Of a stretch of 64,000 nt of DNA, positions 8,951-17,463 are shown piece after piece. The translations under genes were made by a program, and so were the position numbers. The notes under the pieces are model-generated. The model saw only the letters and a list, made by a program, of their open reading frames with translations, was not told the origin of the DNA and searched no databases. Position 1 is the first letter of the stretch; each line of letters opens with the position of its first letter. This DNA comes from Actinoallomurus soli (lineage in GTDB: Bacteria > Actinomycetota > Actinomycetes > Streptosporangiales > Streptosporangiaceae), in the NCBI RefSeq assembly GCF_024055715.1, contig NZ_JAMXMV010000008.1:186001-250000 (forward strand), given 5' to 3'.

Positions 8951-8984
8951 GGAGGGGCCGGCAGCGTACGCTGCCGGCCCCTCC
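8951..8984. terminator. Terminator after leuCD
   Basis: Perfect 34-bp palindrome (17-bp arms starting GGAGGGGCCGGCAGCGT) beginning 20 bp after the leuD stop. There is no U-tract, as is usual for actinomycete terminators. Confidence 0.75.
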
Positions 8985-8993
8985 TGCCGTGTG

Positions 8994-9399
8994 CGCCTGC
9001 TCCTCCGGCTCCTGCAGGGCTTCGCCGTCGGCGGCGAATGGAGCGGCTCGGTGATCATCGTGCTGGAGTCCGCTCCCCCGAACCGGCGCGGCTTCTTCAG
9101 CGCCTGGCCCAACACCGGCGGCTTCTCCGCCCAGATCCTCATCACGGCGATCTTCGCCTATGTCTACACGCCGCCGGACCACCAGCTGCTCAGCTGGGGC
9201 CGGCGAATCCCGCCGGGAGATCGCCTCGATCCTGTCCGGCGGTCTCACCCCGTTCGTCGCCACGGCCCTCGCCGGTTCCGACGGGTCCCGGTGGCCGTTC
9301 GTCGCCGGGTACGTGATGGTCGGGGCGCTGATCACCATGCTCGCCGTCTGGAAGGCCCCGGAGTCCTTTCGCCGCGACCTGTCCACCACCGGCGAGACC
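8994..9399 (+). pseudogene. MHS-family MFS transporter relic
   Basis: Remains of a metabolite:H+ symporter in two frames. The first piece reads RLLQGFAVGGEWSGSVIIV, ESAPPNRRGFFSAWPNTGG and a transmembrane stretch ending LLSWGRRIP (to about 9215). The second, from about 9211 in another frame, reads REIASILSGGLTPFVATALAG and VAGYVMVGALITMLAVW ending FRRDL. The first helices, the whole middle (roughly 200 aa, judged from family layout) and the start codon are missing. The relic abuts the leuCD terminator, so a deletion brought it there. It is not expected to be functional. Confidence 0.8.
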
Positions 9400-9440
9400 G
9401 TCCGCCGGCGGAAAGACGTCCGCTCGCGGAAAGACGTCCG

Positions 9441-9466
9441 CCCCCGCGCCGTCTCCGGCGCGGGGG
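9441..9466. terminator. Terminator for the ArsR-type gene
   Basis: Hairpin with 10-bp arms CCCCCGCGCC/GGCGCGGGGG and a 6-nt loop, 7 bp past the stop of the minus-strand regulator gene. Just before it is a short direct repeat of GCGGAAAGACGTCCGC (from 9407 and 9425). Confidence 0.65.
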
Positions 9467-9473
9467 CTCGCCG

Positions 9474-10556
9474 TCAGCGCATGATCGTCGTCAGTACGTC
9501 GGAGCCCAGGCCCAGGAGCAGCTGGGCGTGCAGGCGGTGGTAGATCATGCGGCCCTCGCGGCGGGAGGTGACCAGGCCGACCTGGCGCAGGCGCTTGAGA
9601 TGTCGGGAGACCTGAGGCTCGGAGATGCCCATCCGGGCGGCCAGCTCTGACGTCGTGATGGGCTCGCCGAGCAGGTGCCGGCACATCTCGAAGCGGCCGG
9701 GTTCGGCGATGGCGGCGAGCCGGTCGCGGATCAGGGACTGCGAGACCGCCGGGCGCTGCTCCCAGTCACCGCCCACGAAGTGCACGACGATCGGCAGGCC
9801 GGGGTCCAGTTTGAGGATGATGTGCGGCCAGCCGTGCACGGTGGGGACAAGGAAGCAGCCGTGGTCGCTGACCTTGCCGAACGCCGACTGCAGCTTGTCG
9901 TAGCGGACACGCGTCGGCCGCTCGGTGACGCTGGCCGTCGGGGTGACCGAGGCCAGGACGGTGGCCAGAGGCTCGCGTCGCAGTTGGCCGCGCACCCGCG
10001 CTGCCGTGTCCTTCAGATGCGGACCGACACGCCGCCACTCGGCGTCGAAGAAGGCTTCCGCGCAGCATGTGAGCGTTTCGACCAGTCCGTCGCGGAAAGC
10101 CTCGGGGTCGTCGATCAGGGCGCGGGCGAGCTCGCCACGCGAGAAGGAGTGGCGCTCGCTGGCCTTGATGAAAGCCTCCTGCCGGGCGGCGTCCTGCAGG
10201 TCGTCGGCACCTTCGAAGGTCGTGCCGCGGATCCCGCTCGCCGCGAGCGAGAGGAACATCCGCTGGTCGCAGCGTGTAAGGGTGTGCAGCTCGGCGGTCA
10301 GGTCGCGGTCCAGTGGTCCGCGCAGCGGGAACAGCAGCCGGCAGCGGTATCGCGCCCACAGTGGGGCGTAGTGGTTCAGCCGCTCGACGACGGGCTCGGG
10401 GAGCCGCTCCCGCACCGACGCCAGCCACGCCCGCGACTCCGGGTGGTGTTCGGGCTCGGCCAGCGTGTGCAGGCAGGCCAGCAGCTCGGACAGCGGTGAG
10501 GCCCCGGCCGTGAAGTGCACGGGCAGGGCCTCATCGACGTCGAGCGTTACCACCAC
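9474..10556 (-). CDS. ArsR-type regulator with N-terminal DUF5937 domain
   Basis: 360-aa protein. Residues 1-250 match the DUF5937 region found in actinomycete regulators (VHFTAGASPLSELLACLHTL). The C-terminal ArsR winged helix (about 285-350) contains ITTSELAARMGISEPQVSRHLK and REGRMIYHRL. No metal-binding CxC pair is seen, so the signal is probably not a metal. The location, upstream of a peptide/amino-acid uptake locus but transcribed on its own after a 95-bp gap, gives no firm target. The first M is read as the start; no strong ribosome binding site is seen. Confidence 0.85.
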   Translation of the reverse strand: MVVTLDVDEALPVHFTAGASPLSELLACLHTLAEPEHHPESRAWLASVRERLPEPVVERLNHYAPLWARYRCRLLFPLRGPLDRDLTAELHTLTRCDQRMFLSLAASGIRGTTFEGADDLQDAARQEAFIKASERHSFSRGELARALIDDPEAFRDGLVETLTCCAEAFFDAEWRRVGPHLKDTAARVRGQLRREPLATVLASVTPTASVTERPTRVRYDKLQSAFGKVSDHGCFLVPTVHGWPHIILKLDPGLPIVVHFVGGDWEQRPAVSQSLIRDRLAAIAEPGRFEMCRHLLGEPITTSELAARMGISEPQVSRHLKRLRQVGLVTSRREGRMIYHRLHAQLLLGLGSDVLTTIMR

Positions 10557-10651
10557 GCCTGCATATTAGGGTGCGGATCGGTACGGCCCCGGGCCACACC
10601 CGCAACCCCGATACGGCCCTGGCCCACTCCGGCAGCCGGTTCGGTCCCGGC

Positions 10652-12556
10652 TCACTCTGGCAGGACGTGCACCGACAGCCACGAGGGGTGGTCCGGGGAG
10701 AGGTGGACGGTGTTGACCGCGACCACCCGCCGTCGCTCGGTGGCCTCCGGCCCGCCGGTCCCCGGGTTGACGTCGAAGCGCGGGAAGTTGCTGGAGGACA
10801 CATCCAGCCTGATCCGGTGCCCCGCCGCGAACAGGTTGCCGGTGTCCGGCGCCGTCACGGTGATCGAATAGACCTCGCCCGGTCGCATCGGCGACGGTTC
10901 CGTGTAGGAGTCACGGTACCGGCAGCGGAGGATCCCGTCGGTGAGGTTCATCGCATAGCCGTTGGGATAGTCGTCGTTGGCCGGATGCACGTCGATGAGC
11001 CGCACCGTGAAATCGGTGTCCGGCGCGCTCGATGACACCGAGAGCCGCACCTCCACTGGCCCGGCGACCACGATGTCCCGTTCGAGCGCCTCACTCTGGA
11101 AGACCAGTACGTCCGGCCGGCTCGCTAGGGGAAGGTAGGGCGGCTCACAACCGAAGGTGTCCTCCGTCGGTGTCTGGTCGAACGCCCCGCCCACCATCAC
11201 GGGCTCGCCGGAGGTGACCTGCCCGCCGATCGTCGGCACCGGGTTCGCTGGGTCGAAGTCGTACTCCAGCCGGTCATCGACGCCCGCGGTCGGCGGCTCG
11301 GTGCTGAGTTCCCCCCGCTGCCGCAGGTACAACCGGAGCGGCGTCGCCTCCGGCGGTGGCCAATCTCCGGCCGCTCGCCAGTGCCCGCCGTGGTCGAGGC
11401 GGCCATCGGCGGTGCGCCGTCCGCTGCCGCCGCCCATCACGAAGTACCGGACCGGCGGGTCGACCGGCTCCTCCGGCGGGGCCCCCACGTCATCCGGCTG
11501 TACACCGAGGTGCCGGGCGAACCAGCGGGCGCGGAACTCCAGGTAGTCGGCAGCGAGGTTGCCGTCGAGGGTCGCCTCGGGGCCGAAGTCGACGTCCCCG
11601 GCGTGGGGGACACTGCGCGCGCCGTGGGTCCACGGCCCGATCACGAGGTGAACGGGGCTGGACTGGACCGCACCGAGCCGCTGATAGTTCTCGACGGCCG
11701 TCCGGACATAGGGGTCATACCAGCTCACCATATGGAGACTCGGCACGTCGGGGAACCGATCGTAGTAGCCGCGGCCGAACAGGCCCAGCTGCTGCCAGAA
11801 CTCGTCGAACGCACCGCGCTCCCACTGGTGCAGCAGGTAGTCCTCGTACTCCGGCGTCGCGCGGAGCGGTGACGCGCCGCGCCGCCACGGCGTGACACGG
11901 AACCAGGCACGCAGGTCCTGGGAGCGCAGGGCGGCCGCGACCACCGGGTCGCGCTGGGCGGCGGTGCTGTTCAGCGCGTGCCGGTACGCCCACGTGGCCT
12001 GCTTGAGCTCGAAGGCGCCGCCCATGCGGATCCCGGTCTCGTACGCGCTGGCGAACCCGCCGGAGTCGACGAACATCGCCGCGAGGTGGTTCGGAGACAG
12101 CGCGGCCAGCGCGGTCTGCGTGTGGGCGGAGTAGGAGACGCCGGTGGTGGCGACCTGACCGTCGCACCAGTCCTGCGCGCCGATCCACTCCACCGTGTCG
12201 TAGCCGTCCTCGGCCTCGCCGAGGTACTTCACGAACGTCCCGCCGGAGTCCCCTCGTCCCCGGCAGTCCTGCCGTACGACGTTGAACCCCTGCCGGGCGA
12301 AGTAGGCGGCGGACTCGGCCGGCATGATCGGCCGGCCGTCGCGGTCGAGGCCGTCCGACTCGCGGCGGGTCCGCCGTCCGTACGGGGTGCGTTCCAGCAG
12401 CACCGGGCGCCGCCGCGGCCGCGGGTCGGCGGTGTAGAGGTCGGCCACCAGCTCGACGCCGTCGCGCATCGGGGTCCGTACGGCCCGCCGCCACACCGAG
12501 CCCCCGTCCGGCAGCGGAATCCGATCCGCTGCCGGCTCCGTGTTCACCGATGTCAT
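10652..12556 (-). CDS. CocE/NonD-family hydrolase (X-Pro dipeptidyl-peptidase S15 fold)
   Basis: 634-aa alpha/beta hydrolase. The S15 catalytic domain (about 20-330) has the nucleophile elbow TGVSYSAHTQ, the aspartate region SLHMVSWYDPY and the His motif IGPWTHG. The C-terminal jelly-roll domain (about 400-630) ends with GHRIRLDVSSSNFPRFDVN, which is typical of the family. Members hydrolyse esters, beta-lactams or N-acyl/peptide bonds; the substrate here is unknown. There is no signal peptide, so it is probably cytoplasmic. It starts 9 bp after the solute-binding protein stop, suggesting it cleaves something imported by that ABC system. Confidence 0.88.
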   Translation of the reverse strand: MTSVNTEPAADRIPLPDGGSVWRRAVRTPMRDGVELVADLYTADPRPRRRPVLLERTPYGRRTRRESDGLDRDGRPIMPAESAAYFARQGFNVVRQDCRGRGDSGGTFVKYLGEAEDGYDTVEWIGAQDWCDGQVATTGVSYSAHTQTALAALSPNHLAAMFVDSGGFASAYETGIRMGGAFELKQATWAYRHALNSTAAQRDPVVAAALRSQDLRAWFRVTPWRRGASPLRATPEYEDYLLHQWERGAFDEFWQQLGLFGRGYYDRFPDVPSLHMVSWYDPYVRTAVENYQRLGAVQSSPVHLVIGPWTHGARSVPHAGDVDFGPEATLDGNLAADYLEFRARWFARHLGVQPDDVGAPPEEPVDPPVRYFVMGGGSGRRTADGRLDHGGHWRAAGDWPPPEATPLRLYLRQRGELSTEPPTAGVDDRLEYDFDPANPVPTIGGQVTSGEPVMVGGAFDQTPTEDTFGCEPPYLPLASRPDVLVFQSEALERDIVVAGPVEVRLSVSSSAPDTDFTVRLIDVHPANDDYPNGYAMNLTDGILRCRYRDSYTEPSPMRPGEVYSITVTAPDTGNLFAAGHRIRLDVSSSNFPRFDVNPGTGGPEATERRRVVAVNTVHLSPDHPSWLSVHVLPE

Positions 12557-12565
12557 CTGGCCGGC

Positions 12566-13387
12566 TCAGCTCCCCAGCTGGCTCTTGAGCGCGGGCCACG
12601 TGGCGACGAGGCCGTCCGCCGGTGGTTCGGTGAACCACTTCTTGTAGATTCGCAGAAAGGTGCCGTCGCCGACCATCGCGGTGAGCTGCCCGTCGACCGC
12701 CTGGAGGAGCTTGGTGTTCTTCTTCTGCACCGCCATCGACGTCGGGTGGTCGACCGGGGCGGAAAGCGCGATCTTCAGCTTCGTGTACTGCTTGAGGTAG
12801 GCCTCGGCGTCCGGGCCGCCGACCACGAAGGCGTCGAGGTTGCCCGACAGCAGCTGCGAAACGGCGGCGTTCTGGTTCGCGAACTGCACCTTCCGGGCAC
12901 CGGGCATCTTCTGCTCGACGAACGCCTCCTGCACGGCGCCGGTCACCACGCCGACCTTCTTGCCGCGGAAGTCCGTGACCTGGGAAGCGCTCTCGTCCTT
13001 CCGGGTGACGACGGCGGTGGTGCTCCAGTACAGCGCCTTGGTGAAGGCGACCTGTTTCTGACGCTCCGCGGTGACGCCGAGCCCGCTCGCGGCCAGGTCG
13101 TACTGCCCCGAGGTCAGCCCCTGCAGCGCGGCGGGGACCGTGCTGGCCTTGTAGTTCACCTTGAGCCTGAGCCGCTTGGCGACCTCGTCGGTGATGTCGA
13201 CGATGTACCCCTGCGGCGCGCCGGCCTTGGATGCGGTCGCGAAGGGGGGCTGGTCGGTGGAGACGGCCGCCTCGATGGTGCCCGCGGTCTCCAGGCCGTA
13301 CGGGTCGTTCTTCGAGGATCCGCCGCCGCAGGCGGTGAGGGACAGGGCGGCGGCCGCGCCGACCGCGAGCACCCGGATTCTGATCAT
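12566..13387 (-). CDS. ABC transporter substrate-binding lipoprotein, polar amino-acid type
   Basis: 273-aa periplasmic-binding-protein type 2 (SBP_bac_3). The signal peptide carries the lipobox LTAC with the lipidated Cys20. The body contains DQPPFATASKAGAPQGYIVD, FDLAASG-like QYDLAASGLGVTAER and DFRGKKVGVVTGA. The family binds polar amino acids or opines. It is encoded with an ATPase and a permease of the same class and with a hydrolase, so the ligand may be a modified amino acid or dipeptide; that is inference. There is a 27-bp gap to the ATPase gene upstream. Confidence 0.92.
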   Translation of the reverse strand: MIRIRVLAVGAAAALSLTACGGGSSKNDPYGLETAGTIEAAVSTDQPPFATASKAGAPQGYIVDITDEVAKRLRLKVNYKASTVPAALQGLTSGQYDLAASGLGVTAERQKQVAFTKALYWSTTAVVTRKDESASQVTDFRGKKVGVVTGAVQEAFVEQKMPGARKVQFANQNAAVSQLLSGNLDAFVVGGPDAEAYLKQYTKLKIALSAPVDHPTSMAVQKKNTKLLQAVDGQLTAMVGDGTFLRIYKKWFTEPPADGLVATWPALKSQLGS

Positions 13388-13414
13388 TGTTCTTCCTTCG
13401 GGGGTGGTGGGGGT

Positions 13415-14242
13415 TCAGAGCACCTGCGCGAGGAATTCGCGGAAGCGGGCGCTCGGCGGGTCGTCCAGCAGTGCGCGGGCCTCGCCGTCCTCGGCGATCA
13501 GCCCCTCGTCCATGAAGATCACGCGGTCGGCGGCCTCCCGGGCGAAGCCGATCTCGTGGGTGACGACGACCATGGTCATGCCGGATCCGGCCAGCTCGCG
13601 CATGACCGCCAGCACCTCCTTGACCAGCTCGGGGTCGAGTGCGGAGGTCGCCTCGTCGAACAGCATCACCTCGGGCCGCATCGCGAGGCTCCGCGCGATC
13701 GCCACCCGCTGCTGCTGCCCGCCGGACAGGTTCGCGGGCCGGTGGCCGGCCAGTTGGCCGAGGCCGAGCCGCTCGAGCTGGGCACGCCCGATCTGCTCCG
13801 CCTCCGCCTTGGGGATCCTCTTGACGTGCCGGAGCGCGAGGGTGACGTTGTCCAGCGCGGTGAGGTGGCCGAAGAGGTTGAAGTGCTGGAACACCATGCC
13901 GATCCGGGTCCGCGCGGCGTCGATGTCCACGTCCGGGTCCGTGAGGGTCACATCGCCGACGACGATGCTGCCCGCGGTCGGCTTCTCCAGCAGGTTGAGG
14001 CACTTGAGCATGGTCGACTTGCCCGACCCCGAGGGGCCGAGGACGCACAGCACCTCGCTGGGCGTCACGTCGAAGGTGACGCCGCGCAGCACCTCGGTGC
14101 GGCCGTACGACTTGCGCAGGTCCCGGACACTGATCGCCGGGCTGAAGTGGGCTGGGGCCGGCCGGGAGGTCGGTCGGAGTCGGTCGGTCGGGAAAGGTTC
14201 GTCGGGAAAGGCCGGTCGGCCGGGCATCGTCGTCATGCTCAT
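13415..14242 (-). CDS. Amino-acid ABC transporter ATP-binding protein
   Basis: 275-aa GlnQ/HisP-type ATPase. Walker [10 protein letters not shown] (about residue 69), the Q-loop VFQHFNLFG, the signature [15 protein letters not shown], Walker [13 protein letters not shown] and the H-loop VVTHE are all present. The N-terminal 35 residues are an unusual Pro/Arg/Thr-rich extension encoded by a repetitive GGTCGG-rich stretch (about 14155-14225), so the true start may lie further in. The start overlaps the permease stop by 4 bp, indicating translational coupling. Confidence 0.93.
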   Translation of the reverse strand: MSMTTMPGRPAFPDEPFPTDRLRPTSRPAPAHFSPAISVRDLRKSYGRTEVLRGVTFDVTPSEVLCVLGPSGSGKSTMLKCLNLLEKPTAGSIVVGDVTLTDPDVDIDAARTRIGMVFQHFNLFGHLTALDNVTLALRHVKRIPKAEAEQIGRAQLERLGLGQLAGHRPANLSGGQQQRVAIARSLAMRPEVMLFDEATSALDPELVKEVLAVMRELAGSGMTMVVVTHEIGFAREAADRVIFMDEGLIAEDGEARALLDDPPSARFREFLAQVL

Positions 14243-14994
14243 CCTTCCGCGAGCGCCGGCTCGGGCCGCAGGTCCTCCGCGCCCGATCGCACGGGCCGGC
14301 CCTCCCGCATCCGCCGGTCCAGCCAGTTGACGAGGTACGTCAGCGGGATGGTGATCGCGAGGTAACAGAGCCCCGCGGCGACGAGCGCGGACGCGTTGTA
14401 GCTGGCGGCCTGGCGTTCCTGGGCGATGAAATACAGCTCGCGCTGCCCGGCGCCGAGGCCGAGCAGGTAGACCAGGGAACTCTCCTTGACGTCCACGATG
14501 AACTGCCCGGTCAGCGCGGGCAGGACGTTGCGGACACCCTGCGGCACGATGACGAGCCGCATGGTCTTCAGGTAGGACATGCCGAGACTGCGGCCCGCCT
14601 GCATCTGCCCGGCGGGCACCGCCTGGATGCCCGCACGGAAGATCTCCGCGCAGTACGCCGCGGAGATCAGGCCGACGGCGACCACCGCGTACCCGAGCGG
14701 GCTGCGCCCGAACGGCCGGATGCCCGCCGCCGGTAGGCCCAGGCCGATCAGGCTCACCGTCACGATCGCGGGCAGTCCCCGGAACACGTCCACGTAGATC
14801 CGGGCCGGGAGCCGGACCAGTCGCTTACGCGACAGCAGCAGCACCGCCAGCAGCATGCCGCCGGACAGGCCGAAGAGGATCGCGAGCACCGCGATCAGGA
14901 GGGTGTTCCGCAGTCCCTCCCCGAGGAGTGAGGGCAGAACGCCGGCTATCTCCGACCAGTCGAAGAAGGTATGGAAGAAGTCGTGCACGGCCAC
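14239..14994 (-). CDS. Amino-acid ABC transporter permease
   Basis: 251-aa HisM-type inner-membrane permease with about five hydrophobic segments ([20 protein letters not shown], then others near 90, 105, 185 and 215). The EAA-like loop is [20 protein letters not shown] (about 142-161), followed by the typical [14 protein letters not shown]. It forms the channel with the ATPase encoded just downstream. It is the first gene of the transporter-hydrolase operon. Upstream, 15000-15190 holds no gene. Confidence 0.93.
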   Translation of the reverse strand: MAVHDFFHTFFDWSEIAGVLPSLLGEGLRNTLLIAVLAILFGLSGGMLLAVLLLSRKRLVRLPARIYVDVFRGLPAIVTVSLIGLGLPAAGIRPFGRSPLGYAVVAVGLISAAYCAEIFRAGIQAVPAGQMQAGRSLGMSYLKTMRLVIVPQGVRNVLPALTGQFIVDVKESSLVYLLGLGAGQRELYFIAQERQAASYNASALVAAGLCYLAITIPLTYLVNWLDRRMREGRPVRSGAEDLRPEPALAEG

Positions 14995-15193
14995 TCCGAT
15001 CTCATGATTCGCCGTTCGCCCCGGGCGCCGTCGGCGTTTCGCAGCATAGGCGCGGCTCAGGCCGCTGACCGGGACGATTGCGCCTAACCGATAACTGTGA
15101 TCCTACGAACGGGCGGCCGTCTGAGCCCTGGTGCCCGCCACCGGGGCACACGGCGATCGTGTCCGCCCGCCCTGTCGCCCGGCGCGGGCGCGG

Positions 15194-15257
15194 TCAGCGG
15201 CAGGGGGCGGCCGTCGAGTCGCGGACGACGAGCCGGACGGGAAGGAGTGGCCTGCGG
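15194..15257 (-). pseudogene. C-terminal tail of a LacI-family regulator (relic)
   Basis: On the minus strand a reading frame ends in LLPVRLVVRDSTAAPCR-stop. This is the hallmark C-terminus of LacI/GalR regulators (LPxRLVVRxSTAPP). Nothing upstream continues it: about 20 bp further the sequence becomes the group II intron relic. The rest of the regulator gene has been lost. Confidence 0.6.
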
Positions 15258-15276
15258 AACCCGTAGTGTTGACGGC

Positions 15277-15603
15277 CTGAAGTGGGTCGTGGACGTCGAT
15301 TTGGAACGGTTCTTCGACCGGGTCGACTTCGATGTGCTGATGGCGCGGGGCCGGATCCGGGAGCTGGGCATCCCCGACCGCAACGCGCGGGAGTGGGCGA
15401 CCAGCAGCAGGGGATACTGGCGGATCGCCGGGTCGCCCGTCCTTCAGGTCCTGCCCAACGAGCACTGGAAAGACCTTGGCCTGATCGGACTCCGCGAGAC
15501 CTGGCACAGGCTCAAAACCACGGCTTGACGAACCGCCGGATGCGGGCCCGCATGTCCGGTGGTGTGAGAGGAGGGCCGGGCGACCCCGCCCTCCTACTCG
15601 ATT
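15277..15603 (+). mobile_element. Group II intron relic (maturase fragment plus 3' RNA domains)
   Basis: Residual maturase code starts LKWVVDVDLERFFDRVDFDVL (reverse-transcriptase start). It then jumps directly to the maturase C-terminus GIPDRNAREWATSSRGYWRI and KDLGLIGLRETWHRLKTT, ending at TGA 15526-15528. Most of the RT and X domains are deleted in frame. Directly after, 15530-15570 folds like a group II domain V region (ACCGCCGGA pairing with TCCGGTGGT around TGCGGGCCCGCA), followed by a domain VI-like stem GGAGGGC/GCCCTCC (about 15570-15595). No 5' intron end is seen. The element is inactive. Confidence 0.82.
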
Positions 15604-15651
15604 CGCGACCCCACGGCGTGCCTCCGTGGGAATCAGTGACGAGGTGTGATG

Positions 15652-15879
15652 ATGGCAACACCGTCTGGCCCCGCGTGGGACGACCCGCGTCTCAACGCCC
15701 TCGCCCGGCGGCTGCGTGAGGCGCACACGCGGGTGGCCGACCTCCCGGGTGTGCGTAAACCGCGGCTGACCAGGCAACTTCTGCTGATCACCGATCTCGC
15801 CAAGCGGGACCCGGCGCTGGCCGTCAAGCGGCTCGAATCCTTCATGATCGAGCTTGATGACGATGAAAACGCATCTTGA
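15652..15879 (+). CDS. Small hypothetical protein upstream of hup
   Basis: 75-aa hydrophilic, mostly helical protein with no recognised domain: an Arg/Leu-rich first half (RLNALARRLREAHTRVADL) and an acidic end (IELDDDENAS). Several start codons overlap (GTG 15646, ATG 15649, ATG 15652); the last fits GAGG at 15641 best. It lies 108 bp upstream of hup and just after the intron relic. Composition and codon use match real genes, but I do not recognise it. Confidence 0.55.
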   Translation: MATPSGPAWDDPRLNALARRLREAHTRVADLPGVRKPRLTRQLLLITDLAKRDPALAVKRLESFMIELDDDENAS

Positions 15880-15926
15880 ATGGCGCTTCTACCTGCGACA
15901 CAGGCGCAAACACCTGCCATGGGTGA

Positions 15927-15956
15927 TTGTATAGATGCCCTGAGGTCCCCTAGTTT
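15927..15956 (+). promoter_or_regulatory. Candidate hup promoter
   Basis: TTGTAT (15927-15932) and TAGTTT (15951-15956) are separated by 18 bp, placing a transcript start about 25 bp before the hup ATG. A GGAAGAGGAG ribosome binding site follows at 15971-15980. Housekeeping sigma type is inferred. Confidence 0.45.
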
Positions 15957-15987
15957 CGAGCGAGCAAGGGGGAAGAGGAGCGAACCC

Positions 15988-16272
15988 ATGAACAAGCGCG
16001 AACTCGTCGACGCGATCGCCGATCGAGTCGGCAGCAAGAAAGCGGCGACCGAAGCGGTCGACGCCATCCTGGACACCATTCAGGAGACCGTGGCCAAGGG
16101 TGAGAAGGTGGCCATCACCGGTTTTGGATCTTTCGAGAAGGCCGATCGGCCCGCTCGCGAGGCCCGGAACCCGGCGACGGGCGCCACGATCAATGTCCCC
16201 GCGACCTCGGTTCCGAAGTTCAAGGCCGGTTCGGATTTCAAGAACCTGGTGGCCGGCGCCAAGAAGGAATAA
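15988..16272 (+). CDS. hup: HU-family DNA-binding protein
   Basis: 94-aa nucleoid protein. The N-terminal helices MNKRELVDAIADRVG and the signature GEKVAITGFGSFEKADR precede the DNA-binding arm (about 55-75, ARNPATGATINVPA), which is intact. It lacks the long Lys/Ala-rich C-terminal tail of HupS-type actinobacterial HU, so it is the short HupA-like form. It binds and bends DNA as a dimer. It is preceded by a candidate promoter and followed by a perfect 18-bp-stem terminator. Confidence 0.97.
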   Translation: MNKRELVDAIADRVGSKKAATEAVDAILDTIQETVAKGEKVAITGFGSFEKADRPAREARNPATGATINVPATSVPKFKAGSDFKNLVAGAKKE

Positions 16273-16280
16273 CGGCGTGT

Positions 16281-16319
16281 CGACGGCGCCCGGCGGAGCC
16301 ACTCCGCCGGGCGCCGTCG
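16281..16319. terminator. Terminator after hup
   Basis: Perfect hairpin with 18-bp arms (CGACGGCGCCCGGCGGAG and its complement) and a 3-nt loop, starting 9 bp after the hup stop. It may also serve the convergent small gene at 16337-16537. Confidence 0.8.
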
Positions 16320-16336
16320 TGGTCCCCGGGGCGCTT

Positions 16337-16537
16337 CTACGGCAGCGGGAACGTCGACAGTGTGATCACCGTGATGCGGTCGCCTTCGACCGCGAGGTTG
16401 ACCCGCTGCCCGAACCGCAGCAGCCGCAGGCCGCCGGCCTCGAACGCCGCCGTGTCGAAGGCCATCTCGCTCCCGTCGTCCAGCAGCACGCTGCCGGTCC
16501 GCGTCTCGGCGTCGTACGCCTTCACCGTGCCCTGCAT
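16337..16537 (-). CDS. Cold-shock-like small OB-fold protein
   Basis: 66-aa protein resembling a cold-shock/OB-fold domain: MQGTVKAYDAETRTGSVLLD, then AFDTAAFEAGGLRLLRFGQRV and NLAVEGDRITVITL. The RNP motifs of true CspA proteins (KGFGFI, VFVHF) are not conserved, so nucleic-acid binding is uncertain. No clear ribosome binding site precedes the ATG; a short-leader or leaderless transcript is possible. The frame is open upstream but enters the 40-bp tandem repeat, so ATG 16537 is preferred. Confidence 0.65.
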   Translation of the reverse strand: MQGTVKAYDAETRTGSVLLDDGSEMAFDTAAFEAGGLRLLRFGQRVNLAVEGDRITVITLSTFPLP

Positions 16538-16608
16538 GCCGCACAGACTAGAGCGTCCGCGCGGGCAGGCCGGTACCGAGCCGCCGGCGGGCCGCCTGGC
16601 CCACGCCG

Positions 16609-16708
16609 TCGCGCCGCGACCGGCCCGCACGCTGCCTGGATCCCACAGTCGCGCCGTGACCGGCCCGCACGCTGCCTGGATCCCACAGTCGCGCCGTGAC
16701 CGGCCCGC
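16609..16708. repeat. 40-bp tandem repeat
   Basis: Two identical 40-bp units (16621-16660 and 16661-16700), each starting CGGCCCGCACGCTGCCTGGA, are flanked by partial copies on both sides (from 16609 and to about 16708). It lies between the cold-shock-like gene and cofC. No coding role is evident. Confidence 0.85.
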
Positions 16709-16714
16709 GCGAGG

Positions 16715-17383
16715 TCAGTCCGATGGGGCCGACGGGCAGGGAACCGGCAGCAGAGGCGCCACGGACGCCGTCCGCGGGCCCACCCCCAGGACGAGTGCGG
16801 CCCGCAGGTCGTCGATCGTGTCGACGTCCTGACGCACGCTGAGGACCTCCTCCAGCGTGAGCTCCCGCGCACCCAGGGACCGGTGCCGGGCGCGGGAGTC
16901 CGTTCCGAACGCCGGCGCGAACACCGCACCGGGCCGTGCCGTGTACAGCGTGGTGCCGACCCCGGCGAGGTCGGGCAGGAAGGCGTTCGGCGCGTCCTCG
17001 GCGGCCGCCAGGACGAGGTCGAGTTCGGCCGGCCGCAGGGCCGGCAGGTCGGCGGACATCGCGCAGACACCGGCCTCCGGTGCCAGCGACCGCGCCCGCT
17101 CGACGCCGTGGACCAGCGCAGGGTTCAGCCCGGCGTCCGGTTCGTCCGGCACGATGTGGGCGCCCAGCGCCTCGAGCGCGGGCGCGGCGACCGGGTCGTC
17201 GGTGACCACCACGACCCCCCGGACCCGCGGGCATCGCAGTGCGGCGGATACGGTGTCGGTCGCGATGGCCAGCGCCAGCCGCTCCCGGTGAGGGCCGACG
17301 GCGCCGGACAGCCGTGACTTCGCGCGGGCCAGCGGTTTGACCGGCACGACGAGCATCCACATGAGGCGATGGGTACCAGACAT
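16715..17383 (-). CDS. cofC: 2-phospho-L-lactate guanylyltransferase
   Basis: 222-aa nucleotidyltransferase of coenzyme F420 synthesis, activating phospholactate or phosphoenolpyruvate with GTP. The family N-terminus VVPVKPLARAKSRLSGAVG lies near residue 12, VVVVTDDP near 57 and the metal-binding SADLPALRPAELD near 109. The C-terminal DVDTIDDLRAAL is typical. The start could be at residue 1, 8 or 10; none has a Shine-Dalgarno sequence. It is divergent from plsC. F420 use fits the PPOX oxidoreductase at 22424. Confidence 0.9.
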   Translation of the reverse strand: MSGTHRLMWMLVVPVKPLARAKSRLSGAVGPHRERLALAIATDTVSAALRCPRVRGVVVVTDDPVAAPALEALGAHIVPDEPDAGLNPALVHGVERARSLAPEAGVCAMSADLPALRPAELDLVLAAAEDAPNAFLPDLAGVGTTLYTARPGAVFAPAFGTDSRARHRSLGARELTLEEVLSVRQDVDTIDDLRAALVLGVGPRTASVAPLLPVPCPSAPSD

Positions 17384-17463
17384 CGTGGGTCGACACTACG
17401 CGGAAACACCCGCGACACTTGACGACACCCCCGGCACGGCCGGGACGAAGTGAGGAGGAGGGC

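Noticed and set aside
16609-16708. Tandem repeat considered as a CRISPR array
   Set aside because: The units are directly adjacent with no spacers, and no cas genes are present.
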